In this document: piece by piece, positions 1 to 6,980 of the stretch | Layout of the letters: the number at the start of each line of letters is the position of its first letter | Position numbering within the stretch: position 1 is the stretch's first letter | NCBI GenBank assembly: GCA_030039095.1 | Contig: JASHQP010000724.1 | Span: 1 to 20,357, forward strand | DNA: 20,357 bases | Origin: Streptosporangiaceae bacterium | GTDB taxonomy: Bacteria > Actinomycetota > Actinomycetes > Streptosporangiales > Streptosporangiaceae | Reading direction: 5' to 3' | The notes under the pieces: model-generated | What the model saw: the letters and a program-made list of their open reading frames with translations, nothing else | The model's database searches: none | Told to the model about the DNA's origin: nothing | Translations under genes and position numbers: made by a program

Positions 1-1169
1 CCCGACCACAGGCGTGATTCGTCGCTTCGGGCCTGCCCGGGCACCCCGGCCGGCCCGCCCTGCCCGGCCACGCCCGCGCGCGGGATCCGCGGCCAGAACG
101 CGCCGCGCCCGGCGACGAGCAGCAGCGCAGGCAGGAACGTGGTCTGCGCGATCAGCGCCGAGACGATCGAGACGGCGCCGACCGGGCCGAGACCGTGCAG
201 CGACGCCGACTCGGCCGCCAGCAGGCAGATCATGGCGCAGGTGACCGTCGCCGCCGAGGCGAGCAGCGTCGGCAGGGTCCGGCGCAGCGCGACCGCCATC
301 GCGTCGGCTGGCACCGCGTAGTGCCGCAGCTCTTCCCGGTAGCGGTGGATCAGCAGCAGCGCGTAGTCGGTGGCCGCCCCGAACACGAGCACGACCAGGA
401 TCGAGCTGGACAGCGAGCTGACCGTGAGCCCCGCGTTGGCCAGACCGTGCGCGGCGGCCTTGGCCACCACGATGGCCCCGAGCGCGCTGAGCACCGGCAG
501 GATCCACAGCAGCGGGCTGCGGTAGACGATCAGCAGAATGACCGCGATGATCACCAGCGCGGTGAGCAGCAGCCTGGTCTGCTCCCCGCCCTTCACCCCG
601 CTGTCGGCGGTCACGCCGGCCGACCCGGTCACGGCCGCCTGCAGGCCATCGCCCGCCTTCCGCGCCGACGCCTGGACCACGCCGCGGATCGCGCTCACCG
701 CGTCCGAGTCAGCGCCGGTCAGGCTGTCTACCGGGGCCGTGACGTCCGCCGTGAACAGCACGGCCTTCCCGTCGGCCGAGCGTTGCAGCCGGCCGGGCGC
801 GCCCAGCCCAGAGACCCGGCTGACCAGGCGCGCGGTGGCGGCACGCGCCGAGGCGGCCGCTGCCATGTCCGCGGCCGTCAGGCCGGCGTCGCGCGCGAAC
901 ACCACGACCGCCTGGTCGGTCTGCGGCTGGTTCGCGCCACGCTGGGCCCGTTCCTGCAGCTCGACGACGCGCGTCGACGCCGCCGACGACGGCAGGTACG
1001 CCGAGGCGCTGTCATCGGTCACCCGCGACAAGTGGCCGGCGAACCCGTTGAGGCGCACGATGATCAGCAGCCAGATGAGCACCACCGACCAGCTCACGCT
1101 CTTGCGGCCCAGCTGCCTGGCCAGCCGGCTCTGCTGACGCGGCAGCGCGTCACCGGGCGGGAGGGACAT
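1..1169 (-). CDS. MMPL/RND-family membrane transporter, N-terminal half (cut by the window edge)
   Basis: The minus-strand frame opens at an ATG (1167-1169) and stays open to the left edge, giving about 389 codons and lacking the C-terminal half. One TM segment follows a short basic N-terminus (SVVLIWLLIIVRL, about residues 29-41). A periplasmic domain of about 170 residues comes next, then a bundle of TM segments including LLLTALVIIAVILLIVYRSPLLW. The GAATDYALLLIHRYREEL stretch and the FWP motif (residues 358-360) close the first six-TM half, as in MmpL/ActII-3 proteins. Family members are proton-driven exporters of lipids or drugs in the cytoplasmic membrane. The start is supported by AAGGAG seven nt upstream (1177-1182). 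The divergent neighbour is xseB. The substrate cannot be told. The family call is solid; the rest of the protein lies outside the window. Confidence 0.9.
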   Translation of the reverse strand, partial: MSLPPGDALPRQQSRLARQLGRKSVSWSVVLIWLLIIVRLNGFAGHLSRVTDDSASAYLPSSAASTRVVELQERAQRGANQPQTDQAVVVFARDAGLTAADMAAAASARAATARLVSRVSGLGAPGRLQRSADGKAVLFTADVTAPVDSLTGADSDAVSAIRGVVQASARKAGDGLQAAVTGSAGVTADSGVKGGEQTRLLLTALVIIAVILLIVYRSPLLWILPVLSALGAIVVAKAAAHGLANAGLTVSSLSSSILVVLVFGAATDYALLLIHRYREELRHYAVPADAMAVALRRTLPTLLASAATVTCAMICLLAAESASLHGLGPVGAVSIVSALIAQTTFLPALLLVAGRGAFWPRIPRAGVAGQGGPAGVPGQARSDESRLWS

Positions 1170-1339
1170 GGGACGGCTCCTTCCGGGGACGCTCCGGCGA
1201 TAAAGCCTGGTCCCAACCCGGACCGGTGGCATCGGCCCGCGGTTTGATTTCCGCACGTATCCACCCACCCGGAGCTCCACCCCAGGGGCGATGCGGGTGA
1301 CGCCAGCCGCGCCGGCGGCGGCTGCACTAGGGTGACATC
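1170..1339. promoter_or_regulatory. Divergent MMPL / xseB intergenic region with a candidate xseB -10 box
   Basis: This 170-nt gap separates two divergent genes, so it must carry both promoters. On the plus strand TAGGGT (1328-1333) fits the actinobacterial TANNNT -10 pattern. It lies six nt before the xseB GTG, with no Shine-Dalgarno between them, which suggests leaderless translation of xseB. On the minus strand AAGGAG at 1177-1182 is the MMPL ribosome-binding site. I see no convincing -35 box or operator palindrome. Confidence 0.4.
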
Positions 1340-1594
1340 GTGACCGCAGCCGAGAGCGGGGACGGACAGCCCCAGGCCCAGCGGCCGCCGTACGAGCAGG
1401 CGCGCGACGAGCTGGCGGAGCTGGTCAAGCGGCTGGAGGCCGGCGGGCTGACACTGGAGCAGTCACTGCAGCTATGGGAGCGCGGGGAGCGCCTCGCCGC
1501 GGTGTGCACCGAGTGGCTCGAGGGCGCCCGCGCCCGGCTCGCTGAGGCCATGGCCCAGCGGGCCGAGAGCAACGACCCCGAGGCGCCATTCTGA
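1340..1594 (+). CDS. xseB: Exodeoxyribonuclease VII small subunit
   Basis: The 84-residue protein matches XseB along its core. YEQARDELAELVKRLEAGGLTLEQSL (about residues 15-40) leads into LWERGERLAAVCTEWLEGARARLAE, the two-helix hairpin of this family. In exonuclease VII several small subunits bind the long C-terminal helix of XseA, and the complex degrades single-stranded DNA to oligonucleotides in repair. Length is usual for the family (about 70-90). The first codon is GTG; no ribosome-binding site is visible and a -10-like TAGGGT ends six nt before it. The xseA gene normally adjoins xseB but is absent here: the gene to the left is a divergent transporter. The tail after residue 75 is a non-conserved acidic end. 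It converges with the TetR gene, 20 nt away. Confidence 0.9.
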   Translation: MTAAESGDGQPQAQRPPYEQARDELAELVKRLEAGGLTLEQSLQLWERGERLAAVCTEWLEGARARLAEAMAQRAESNDPEAPF

Positions 1595-1614
1595 CCGGCG
1601 CGCGGGCCGTTACG

Positions 1615-2226
1615 CTACGCCCGCGGCGACTCGAGCCGGGACAGGACCTCGATCACGCCGTCGGCTATTTTCCTGGTGTGCTCGGCGTCCTCGCTGAGGG
1701 ACAGTTCGGCGGCGCAAAGCCCCAGCGCGCCGGTCATCACGATCGCGACGGCCTGGTCCAGGGGCTCTTCGCTGCGGACGAAGAAGTCGGTGTTCATGCG
1801 CACCCAGTCGGCGATCCGCTGCCGCCGCACGAGGTCGAACCCTGGCGGGCTGTCTCCGCTCACGAACAGCCGGAACAGCTCGCGCTGCTCCACGCACACG
1901 GCGAGGTATTCGCGCGCGCCGACCAGAAAGAGCTGCTTGGGGTCGCTGATCCCGGCGTCGCGGGCCCGGCGGACCGCGGTTCGGGTCCGCTCCGCGTGCT
2001 CGTTGTTCAGTTCCTCGAACAACGTAAGGAATAGATCGGCTTTTCCCGAGAAATGGTGATAAAGGCTGCCAACACTGGCGCCCGCCCTGTTCACGATGTC
2101 GGTCACGCCCGCCTGCGCGTAGCCCTGGGTGGTGAAGACCTCGCGCGCCGCCACTAGCAGGGCACTCCGGGTCGCGGCTCCGCGTTCGGATGCTCTCGTG
2201 GCCGGCTGTGCCTGGTCCGTTGTCAT
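1615..2226 (-). CDS. TetR/AcrR-family transcriptional regulator
   Basis: A 203-residue protein with a typical N-terminal TetR DNA-binding domain: [20 protein letters not shown] (about 19-38), then the helix-turn-helix [24 protein letters not shown] (about 42-65). The C-terminal two-thirds is helical, as expected for the ligand and dimer domain, and is not specific enough to name a ligand. I chose the ATG at 2224-2226 because the codons upstream lack the TetR pattern. AAGGAG lies 14 nt before it, rather far. The gene is divergent from glpX and converges with xseB. TetR genes usually repress themselves and a divergent or nearby gene. Candidate targets are glpX or the exporters in this window, but the sequence does not decide. 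Confidence 0.9.
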   Translation of the reverse strand: MTTDQAQPATRASERGAATRSALLVAAREVFTTQGYAQAGVTDIVNRAGASVGSLYHHFSGKADLFLTLFEELNNEHAERTRTAVRRARDAGISDPKQLFLVGAREYLAVCVEQRELFRLFVSGDSPPGFDLVRRQRIADWVRMNTDFFVRSEEPLDQAVAIVMTGALGLCAAELSLSEDAEHTRKIADGVIEVLSRLESPRA

Positions 2227-2334
2227 GCGGGTTCGCAGCGCTCCTTCACGACCAGAGCCGCGGTCAGCCTCCAGGCTACGCGGGCACGCCGATGCATAAG
2301 ATTTCATCACGGCGACCACGGGAAGGGCCTCGTT
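2227..2334. promoter_or_regulatory. TetR / glpX divergent promoter region
   Basis: This 108-nt gap lies between divergent genes. On the plus strand TAAGAT (2297-2302) is a good -10 candidate for glpX, and GGAAGGG (2321-2327) sits seven nt before the glpX GTG as a strong ribosome-binding site. A 12-bp palindrome, AGCCT-CC-AGGCT (2266-2277), lies upstream of the -10 and is a possible TetR operator. No good -35 is visible. The palindrome role is inference. Confidence 0.4.
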
Positions 2335-3378
2335 GTGACCGAGAATCAGATCACTGCCGCCGCGGCCGGCCCGCCGGAGCCTCCGGCCAGTCATGCCCCG
2401 GACCGGAACCTCGCGCTCGAGCTGGTGCGGGTGACCGAGGCCGGCGCGATGGCCGCGGCCCGCTGGGTGGGCCGTGGCGACAAGAACGGGGCCGACGGCG
2501 CGGCCGTGCACGCGATGCGCATGCTCATCAACACGGTGTCGATGGACGGCGTGGTCGTGATCGGCGAGGGCGAGAAGGACCGCGCGCCGATGCTGTACAA
2601 CGGCGAGCAGGTCGGTGACGGCAGCGGGCCCGCCTGCGACGTGGCGGTGGATCCGATTGACGGCACCCGGCTCACCGCCAACGGGATGCCGAACGCGATC
2701 TCCGTCCTGGCGGTCAGCGCCCGCGGTTCCATGTACGACCCGTCCGCGGTCTTCTACATGTCCAAGCTGGTCACCGGGCAGGCCGCGGCCGATCAGGTGG
2801 ACATCGAGGCCTCGCCGGCCGAGAACATCGCCGCGGTCGCGCGGGCCAAGCACTGCTCGCCGCACGACGTGACCGTGGTCATCCTGGACCGGCCGCGGCA
2901 CCAGGCCCTGATCGAGGACGTGCGCGCGGCCGGAGCGCGGATCAAGCTCATCACCGACGGCGACGTGGCGGGCGCGATCATGGCGGCGCGCGACGGCACC
3001 GGCGTCGACCTGCTGCTCGGGATCGGCGGCACGCCGGAGGGCATCATCGCTGCGTGCGCGATCAAGTGCCTGGGCGGGGTCATCCTCGGCAAGCTCGCGC
3101 CGCGCGATGATGCCGAGCGGGACCGCGCGATCGACGCCGGGCACGATCTGGACCGGGTGCTGTCCACCGACGACCTGGTCGCGTCGGACGACGCCTTCTT
3201 CGCGGCGACCGGGATCACCGACGGGGAGCTGATGGCCGGCGTGCGGTACCGGTCCGGCGGCGCGACCACGCACTCGCTGGTCATGCGCGCGCGGTCGGGC
3301 ACGCTGCGCAACATCCTCAGTGAGCACCAGCTCTGGAAGCTGCGGGCCTACAGCTCCGTCAACTTCGACGGCGACTGA
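2335..3378 (+). CDS. glpX: Fructose-1,6-bisphosphatase, class II
   Basis: A 347-residue protein matching GlpX throughout. It hydrolyses fructose 1,6-bisphosphate to fructose 6-phosphate in gluconeogenesis, in the cytoplasm, and in most actinobacteria is the main FBPase. Visible landmarks are [13 protein letters not shown] (47-59), [12 protein letters not shown] (76-87) and VDPIDGTR (105-112), which supply the acidic metal ligands. Also present are [15 protein letters not shown] (about 225-240) and a C-terminal [15 protein letters not shown]. The first 22 residues are a variable extension. The GTG start has GGAAGGG seven nt upstream. The gene's end overlaps the convergent DUF1707 gene by 20 nt. 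As I recall, glpX, a DUF1707 gene and the fumarases lie close together in Streptomyces too, so this looks like a core locus. Confidence 0.97.
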   Translation: MTENQITAAAAGPPEPPASHAPDRNLALELVRVTEAGAMAAARWVGRGDKNGADGAAVHAMRMLINTVSMDGVVVIGEGEKDRAPMLYNGEQVGDGSGPACDVAVDPIDGTRLTANGMPNAISVLAVSARGSMYDPSAVFYMSKLVTGQAAADQVDIEASPAENIAAVARAKHCSPHDVTVVILDRPRHQALIEDVRAAGARIKLITDGDVAGAIMAARDGTGVDLLLGIGGTPEGIIAACAIKCLGGVILGKLAPRDDAERDRAIDAGHDLDRVLSTDDLVASDDAFFAATGITDGELMAGVRYRSGGATTHSLVMRARSGTLRNILSEHQLWKLRAYSSVNFDGD

Positions 3379-3949
3379 GCGGCCCCCGCCAGCGCGACTT
3401 CCGCGGCCTGACCACCTTCACGCGGCCGGCCAGCGAGATCGTACGGACCTCGATTACCGGTGTCTCCGGCAGTCGTGGCGTCGGCCCGTTCTGGCTCTTG
3501 CTGCGCAGCGCGTTGGAGCCGGTCACCTCCACGGCCACGCCGTCGGGGACGATCAGCTGCACGGTGCCGCCGAGCACGGTCGCGATCACGGTGATCCGCC
3601 GGCTCTGCAGCACCGCCTCGCGCAGGTCAAGGACGACTTCGCCGAAGATCGCGGTCACCCCGAGGCGGTCCGGAACCACCCAGCGGCCGTCGCGCCGCTC
3701 CCTCCCGAAGATGCCCGCTATCGGCTTGCGCCCGTCCAGCCGGATCGGCTGCGCGGACGGCACGGCAAGGTCGGTGGTCAGCTCCGCGAGCTCGCCGAGC
3801 GTTCGCGCCGCGTAGGCGCGCTCGGCGCGTTCCGAGTGCTCGCCAAGCGTCAGCCGGCCGTCGCCGGCGGCCTCGTTGAGCAGCGCGATCACCCGCTCGC
3901 GGTCTGCGTCGGAGGCGCGCAGATCGCGTGGCGTCGGTCGCGGGGTCAC
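3359..3949 (-). CDS. DUF1707 / LiaF-like protein
   Basis: A 196-residue protein. Residues 10-60 ([37 protein letters not shown]..., with TLGEL following) are the DUF1707 domain, common in actinobacteria and of unknown function. Residues about 75-165 ([45 protein letters not shown]) form a beta-rich repeat like the C-terminal domain of LiaF/VraT-type wall-stress proteins. No TM segment is visible, so it is probably cytoplasmic or peripheral. The basic tail [15 protein letters not shown] could bind membrane or nucleic acid. The GTG start has no Shine-Dalgarno site at a workable distance. TATCTT (3957-3962) ends seven nt before it, consistent with a leaderless mRNA. The gene overlaps the end of glpX tail to tail. 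Confidence 0.85.
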   Translation of the reverse strand: MTPRPTPRDLRASDADRERVIALLNEAAGDGRLTLGEHSERAERAYAARTLGELAELTTDLAVPSAQPIRLDGRKPIAGIFGRERRDGRWVVPDRLGVTAIFGEVVLDLREAVLQSRRITVIATVLGGTVQLIVPDGVAVEVTGSNALRSKSQNGPTPRLPETPVIEVRTISLAGRVKVVRPRKSRWRGPLSRRRS

Positions 3950-4167
3950 ACCCCTGAAGATACAAGACTGAGCCCGCCGGTCCAGGTGTTCCGGGTGCCC
4001 GGATTGCGTCGCCGGGACCCCGCGTTCTGGCTGTGCCGGGAGATCGGCTGCCTACCTGCCGGCCTGCACGATCTGTTAGTTTGGTCAAAGCAAATATTCG
4101 CCTCAGCCCTCGGCCGGAACGTGGCGCGCGGCGGGGCGGCCGGCCCGCTCGAAGAGAGGGAAACTGC
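3950..4167. promoter_or_regulatory. Divergent DUF1707 / MFS exporter intergenic region
   Basis: The 218-nt gap holds a minus-strand -10 candidate TATCTT (3957-3962) at -13 to -8 from the DUF1707 GTG. Further along is the only AT-rich patch (about 4070-4100). It includes TTTG-GT-CAAA (4080-4089), a short inverted repeat that could be an operator for the exporter gene. GAGAGGG (4154-4160) is the exporter's ribosome-binding site. The operator call is weak because the arms are only four bases. Confidence 0.35.
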
Positions 4168-5931
4168 GTGGTGGGCAACCAAGTGGGCGCGTCGCGGGTC
4201 CAGCGCAGCGACCGCTACAAGTGGATAGCCCTGTCCAACACCACGCTCGGCATGCTGTCGGCCACCGTCAACGCCTCCATCGTGATCATTTCGCTGCCCG
4301 CCATCTTCCGCGGGATCAAGCTGGACCCGCTGACGCCGGGCAACGTCAGCTACCTGCTCTGGATGCTGATGGGCTACCTGGTCGTGTCGGCCGTGCTGGT
4401 GGTCACGCTCGGCCGCCTCGGCGACATCTACGGCCGGGTCCGGATGTACACCGTCGGCTTCGCGGTCTTCGGGCTGGGCGCGCTGGCGCTGCCGTTCGAC
4501 CCGCTGACCGGCCCGGGCGGCGCGTTGTGGCTGATCGGCTTCCGGGTCGTCCAGGCCGTGGGTGGCGCGATGCTGATGGCGAACTCCCCCGCGATCCTGA
4601 CCGACGCCTTCCCCGCCGACCAGCGGGGCATGGCGATGGGCATCAACCAGGTCGCCGGCATCTCCGGCCAGTTCATCGGGCTGATCCTGGGCGGCCTGCT
4701 CGCCGCCGTCGACTGGCGCCTGGTGTTCATCGTGTCGGTGCCGATCGGCATCATCGGCACGATCTGGTCCTACATGAGCCTGCGCGAGGTCGGCACGCGG
4801 ACCCCGGCGAAGATCGACTGGCTCGGCAACGTCCTGTTCGGGCTCGGCCTGATCGGGATCCTGGTCGGGATCACCTACGGGCTGATCCCGTACGGCGGGC
4901 ACTCGATGGGCTGGACCAACCCGCTGGTGCTGGCGGGCCTGACCGGCGGGGTCGCGCTGCTCGTTGCGTTCTGCGTCACCGAACTGCGGGTCGCCTCGCC
5001 CATGTTCGACCTGCGGCTGCTGCGGATCCGGGCGTTCGCGGCCGGGAATGGGGCGACCCTGCTGGCCGCGATCGCGCGCGGCGGGCTGCAGTTCATGCTG
5101 ATCTTGTGGCTGCAGGGGATCTGGCTGGTGCTGCACGGCTACAACTTCAAGGACACACCACTCTGGTCGGGTATCTACCTGCTGCCGCTCACCTGCGGCT
5201 TCGTGGTGTCCGGCCCGCTGTCGGGCAAGCTGTCGGACAAGCACGGCGCCCGCGCGTTCGCGTCCGGCGGCCTGCTGCTGTCGGCTGCGGCGTTCGGCGG
5301 CCTGCTGCTGCTGCCGACGGATTTCAGGTACCTGCTGTTCGCCTTGCTGATCTTCCTGGCCGGGGCGGGCATGGGGCTGTTCTCCGCACCGAACGCCGCC
5401 GCCATCATGAACAGCGTCCCGGCCCGGCAGCGCGGCGCCGCGTCGGGCATGCTCGCAACGTTCCAGAACTCGGGCTTCGTGCTCTCGATCGGCATCTTCT
5501 TCTCGCTGATGATCGCCGGGCTGGCCAGCACTCTGCCGGCCACGCTCACGCACGGCCTGGCCACGCACGGCGTGCCGAACGCGCTCGCGGCCAAGATCGG
5601 GTCCGAGCCGCCGGTTGCCAGCCTGTTCGCCGCGTTCCTGGGCTACAACCCGGTGCAGCAGCTGCTGAAGCCAACCGGTGCGCTCGCGCACCTGCCCGCC
5701 CACCAGGTCAGCGTGCTGACCGGGCGGCAGTTCTTCCCGGAGCTGATCTCCGGCCCGTTCCATCACGGCCTGGTGATCGTGTTCAGCACCGCGATGGTCA
5801 TCCTGGTGATCGCCGCGGGCGCCTCGGCGCTGCGCGGCGGCCGGTACGTGCACGACGAGCAGACGGCCCCGGCGGCCGCCGCCGAGCCGGAGGCTCCCCA
5901 GGCAGCGGCCAAGGGGCATCCGGCCTCATGA
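4168..5931 (+). CDS. DHA2-type MFS transporter (14 TM drug-exporter class)
   Basis: About 587 residues with 14 likely TM segments. MFS motif A is clear (GRLGDIYGRVR, about 82-92). Motif C-like residues lie in QVAGISGQFIGLILGGLLA, and a central amphipathic stretch separates the halves. The first-helix signature of the family, usually LDxTIVNVALP, reads ATVNASIVIISLPAI, so the usual Asp is Asn. A loop of about 85 residues precedes the last TM segment, and the tail is an Ala/Glu/Pro-rich cytoplasmic end. Such proteins export drugs or metabolites by proton antiport. I chose the GTG at 4168 because GAGAGGG lies seven nt upstream; a second GTG at 4171 is possible. The reading frame extends upstream to 4033, but that part is Arg/Pro-rich and unlike protein. 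Downstream is a decayed tract. Confidence 0.9.
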   Translation: MVGNQVGASRVQRSDRYKWIALSNTTLGMLSATVNASIVIISLPAIFRGIKLDPLTPGNVSYLLWMLMGYLVVSAVLVVTLGRLGDIYGRVRMYTVGFAVFGLGALALPFDPLTGPGGALWLIGFRVVQAVGGAMLMANSPAILTDAFPADQRGMAMGINQVAGISGQFIGLILGGLLAAVDWRLVFIVSVPIGIIGTIWSYMSLREVGTRTPAKIDWLGNVLFGLGLIGILVGITYGLIPYGGHSMGWTNPLVLAGLTGGVALLVAFCVTELRVASPMFDLRLLRIRAFAAGNGATLLAAIARGGLQFMLILWLQGIWLVLHGYNFKDTPLWSGIYLLPLTCGFVVSGPLSGKLSDKHGARAFASGGLLLSAAAFGGLLLLPTDFRYLLFALLIFLAGAGMGLFSAPNAAAIMNSVPARQRGAASGMLATFQNSGFVLSIGIFFSLMIAGLASTLPATLTHGLATHGVPNALAAKIGSEPPVASLFAAFLGYNPVQQLLKPTGALAHLPAHQVSVLTGRQFFPELISGPFHHGLVIVFSTAMVILVIAAGASALRGGRYVHDEQTAPAAAAEPEAPQAAAKGHPAS

Positions 5932-5938
5932 TGGAGTC

Positions 5939-6120
5939 GTGAACGCCGGCAGCGAGGATCCGCCCGGCGGCTCGGGCGTGCTTGCCGGGCGGCCCGTGGC
6001 CCGGCTGGGCTACGGAGCCAGGCCCGGCTGCTCCACCACGACCCGCACATACTGCTGATCCCCGGCACGGGCAGCGTCGCCCACCTCGAAGAGAACATGG
6101 GTGTGGCGACAGCGTGGTGA
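5939..6120 (+). pseudogene. Aldo/keto reductase remnant, middle deleted
   Basis: Two pieces of one family are joined here in different frames. From the GTG at 5939 the peptide ends ...VARLGYGARPG and stops at 6058. This resembles the N-terminal strand of an aldo/keto reductase (usually RLGYGAMQL). One base out of frame, about 6022-6120 reads [32 protein letters not shown]-stop, which matches the family's C-terminal [26 protein letters not shown]. The catalytic Asp-Tyr-Lys-His centre, roughly 220-250 residues, is missing. The simplest reading is an internal deletion joining both ends. It directly follows the MFS gene, so an oxidoreductase may once have been co-transcribed with the exporter. 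Confidence 0.7.
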
Positions 6121-6242
6121 ACTTGTCCATCCTGAAGAACGGCCGCGCCCGGGCCATCCGGTTCAGCACCCTGACGCGGCTCTGCGAGGCGCTCGACTGC
6201 CAGCCTGGCGACCTGCTCAGCTACGAGAGCGCGGGCGCCTGA
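6114..6242 (+). pseudogene. XRE-type regulator remnant (C-terminal part only)
   Basis: The frame reads VVNLSILKNGRARAIRFSTL, then TRLCEALDCQPGDLLSYES, and stops at 6242. This is the second half of a small Cro/C1-type helix-turn-helix domain (the YozG-like group ending LCeaLdCqPGDLL). The recognition helix and everything after it are present; the first two or three helices are not. Upstream in the same frame is non-protein-like sequence antisense to nothing recognisable. GTG codons at 6114 and 6117 could start a 41-42-residue peptide, but no ribosome-binding site precedes them. It abuts the aldo/keto reductase remnant and is probably part of the same deletion scar. An expressed micro-protein cannot be excluded. 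Confidence 0.6.
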
Positions 6243-6267
6243 TGCCGGAACGCTGCGTGACCGGCGA

Positions 6268-6303
6268 GTCCGGCCCGTAGAGGCAGTCCGGCCCGTAGAG
6301 GCA
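6268..6303 (+). repeat. Two perfect tandem copies of an 18-bp unit
   Basis: GTCCGGCCCGTAGAGGCA occurs at 6268-6285 and again, without change, at 6286-6303. A degenerate third start (ATCCTGCCCGGGG) follows. It lies within the decayed tract and looks like a slippage product rather than a functional array. Confidence 0.9.
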
Positions 6304-6413
6304 ATCCTGCCCGGGGCCAAGCAGGAGCAGACCCTGCAGCGGCGTGTGGGGAGGCGCTGGAGATGATCCGGGCCGGCAAAACCCGTAGCTGACCAGGCCC
6401 GTGGCCATGCCGC

Positions 6414-6449
6414 TCGCCAAGGACTGCGCGTCGATATATAGTTAGCTCT
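6414..6449 (+). promoter_or_regulatory. Candidate promoter of the MarR-ABC operon (leaderless)
   Basis: TATAGT (6437-6442), within a TATATAGTTAG stretch that is the most AT-rich spot nearby, occupies exactly -13 to -8 if transcription begins at the G of the MarR GTG (6450). TCGCCA (6414-6419) sits 17 nt upstream as a weak -35. There is no Shine-Dalgarno site, so a leaderless mRNA is likely. A MarR operator would be expected here, but no good palindrome is visible. Confidence 0.5.
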
Positions 6450-6980
6450 GTGAACGATATTGCTGGTCGCGACCTCGGCGGACAGCCCGCCCCGGTCCTG
6501 GCTCGGCCAGATCGGCTCGGTGCGGACCATGCGTCTCAGCCGCCCGCCCAGGCCGCAGCCGCCGAATTGTTCACCGCGATCAGCGCGATCCGCAGGACCG
6601 CCCGCCGTGCCGCCCGTCAGGTATGGGCGCAACAGCCGCTGTCGCCGGCGCAGTCGGAGCTGCTGCGGCTCGCCGCGGCGCGTCCCGGGCTTACCGTTGC
6701 CGAAGCTGCTGTGGAACTCCGGGTGGCGCCCAACACGATCAGCACGCTGGTTGGCCGGCTCACCGAGGCGGGCCTGATGAACCGCGAGAAGAGCGCGCGC
6801 GACGGCCGGGCCGCGCTGCTCACCGTCACCGACAAGGCCCAGCAGCGGCTCGCCGAGTTCCGCGATCTGCGCGCCGAGCTGGCAGGCGAGGCGCTCGCGC
6901 GGCTGACCCCGCAGGACCAGCGGGCGCTGCTCGCCGCCGTGCCCGCGCTGCTCCGCCTCTCGGACGAAATGGAGCGCTGA
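6450..6980 (+). CDS. MarR-family transcriptional regulator
   Basis: A 176-residue protein with a winged helix-turn-helix at about residues 65-130. LSPAQSELLRLAAARPGLTVAEAAVELRVAPNTISTLVGRLTEAGL gives the helices, and the wing follows as NREKSARDGRAALLTVTD. The Asp-Gly-Arg of the wing is typical of MarR proteins. The C-terminal helix (about 135-175) would complete the dimer domain. The first 35 residues are a variable extension. The GTG start is set by the -10-like TATAGT at -13 to -8. The stop codon overlaps the ATG of the ABC ATPase (TGATG at 6978-6982), so the three genes are translationally coupled. MarR proteins commonly repress their own export operon and are released by the exported compound. 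That is the likely role here, inferred from context. Confidence 0.93.
   Translation: MNDIAGRDLGGQPAPVLARPDRLGADHASQPPAQAAAAELFTAISAIRRTARRAARQVWAQQPLSPAQSELLRLAAARPGLTVAEAAVELRVAPNTISTLVGRLTEAGLMNREKSARDGRAALLTVTDKAQQRLAEFRDLRAELAGEALARLTPQDQRALLAAVPALLRLSDEMER

Larger units (their letters stand above)
6243..6449 (+). other. Decayed intergenic tract before the MarR operon
   Basis: 207 nt without a convincing gene. It holds an 18-bp tandem repeat (6268-6303), then a stretch that reads EALEMIRAGKTRS followed by a stop near 6394 in one frame. That peptide looks protein-like, but I cannot assign it. The MarR promoter lies at the right end. Confidence 0.4.

Noticed and set aside
195..1247. Long plus-strand open frame of 350 codons
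   Set aside because: It is antisense to the MMPL gene and rich in His, Arg, Gln and Asp, the usual shadow composition of high-GC coding DNA.
2223..2249. Eight-residue upstream ORF (GTG to TGA) overlapping the TetR ATG as ATGA
   Set aside because: It has no ribosome-binding site of its own and is short enough to occur by chance.
3946..5919. 657-codon minus-strand open frame opposite the MFS gene
   Set aside because: Its text is a low-complexity Gln/Asp/Arg/His shadow with no motif, while the plus strand encodes a clear 14-TM transporter.
6268..6303. Start of a CRISPR array
   Set aside because: The 18-bp copies are directly adjacent with no spacers, and there are only two.
6352..6394. Remnant of a recombinase or regulator (EALEMIRAGKTRS)
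   Set aside because: The peptide is too short to assign to any family, and the upstream frame is broken.
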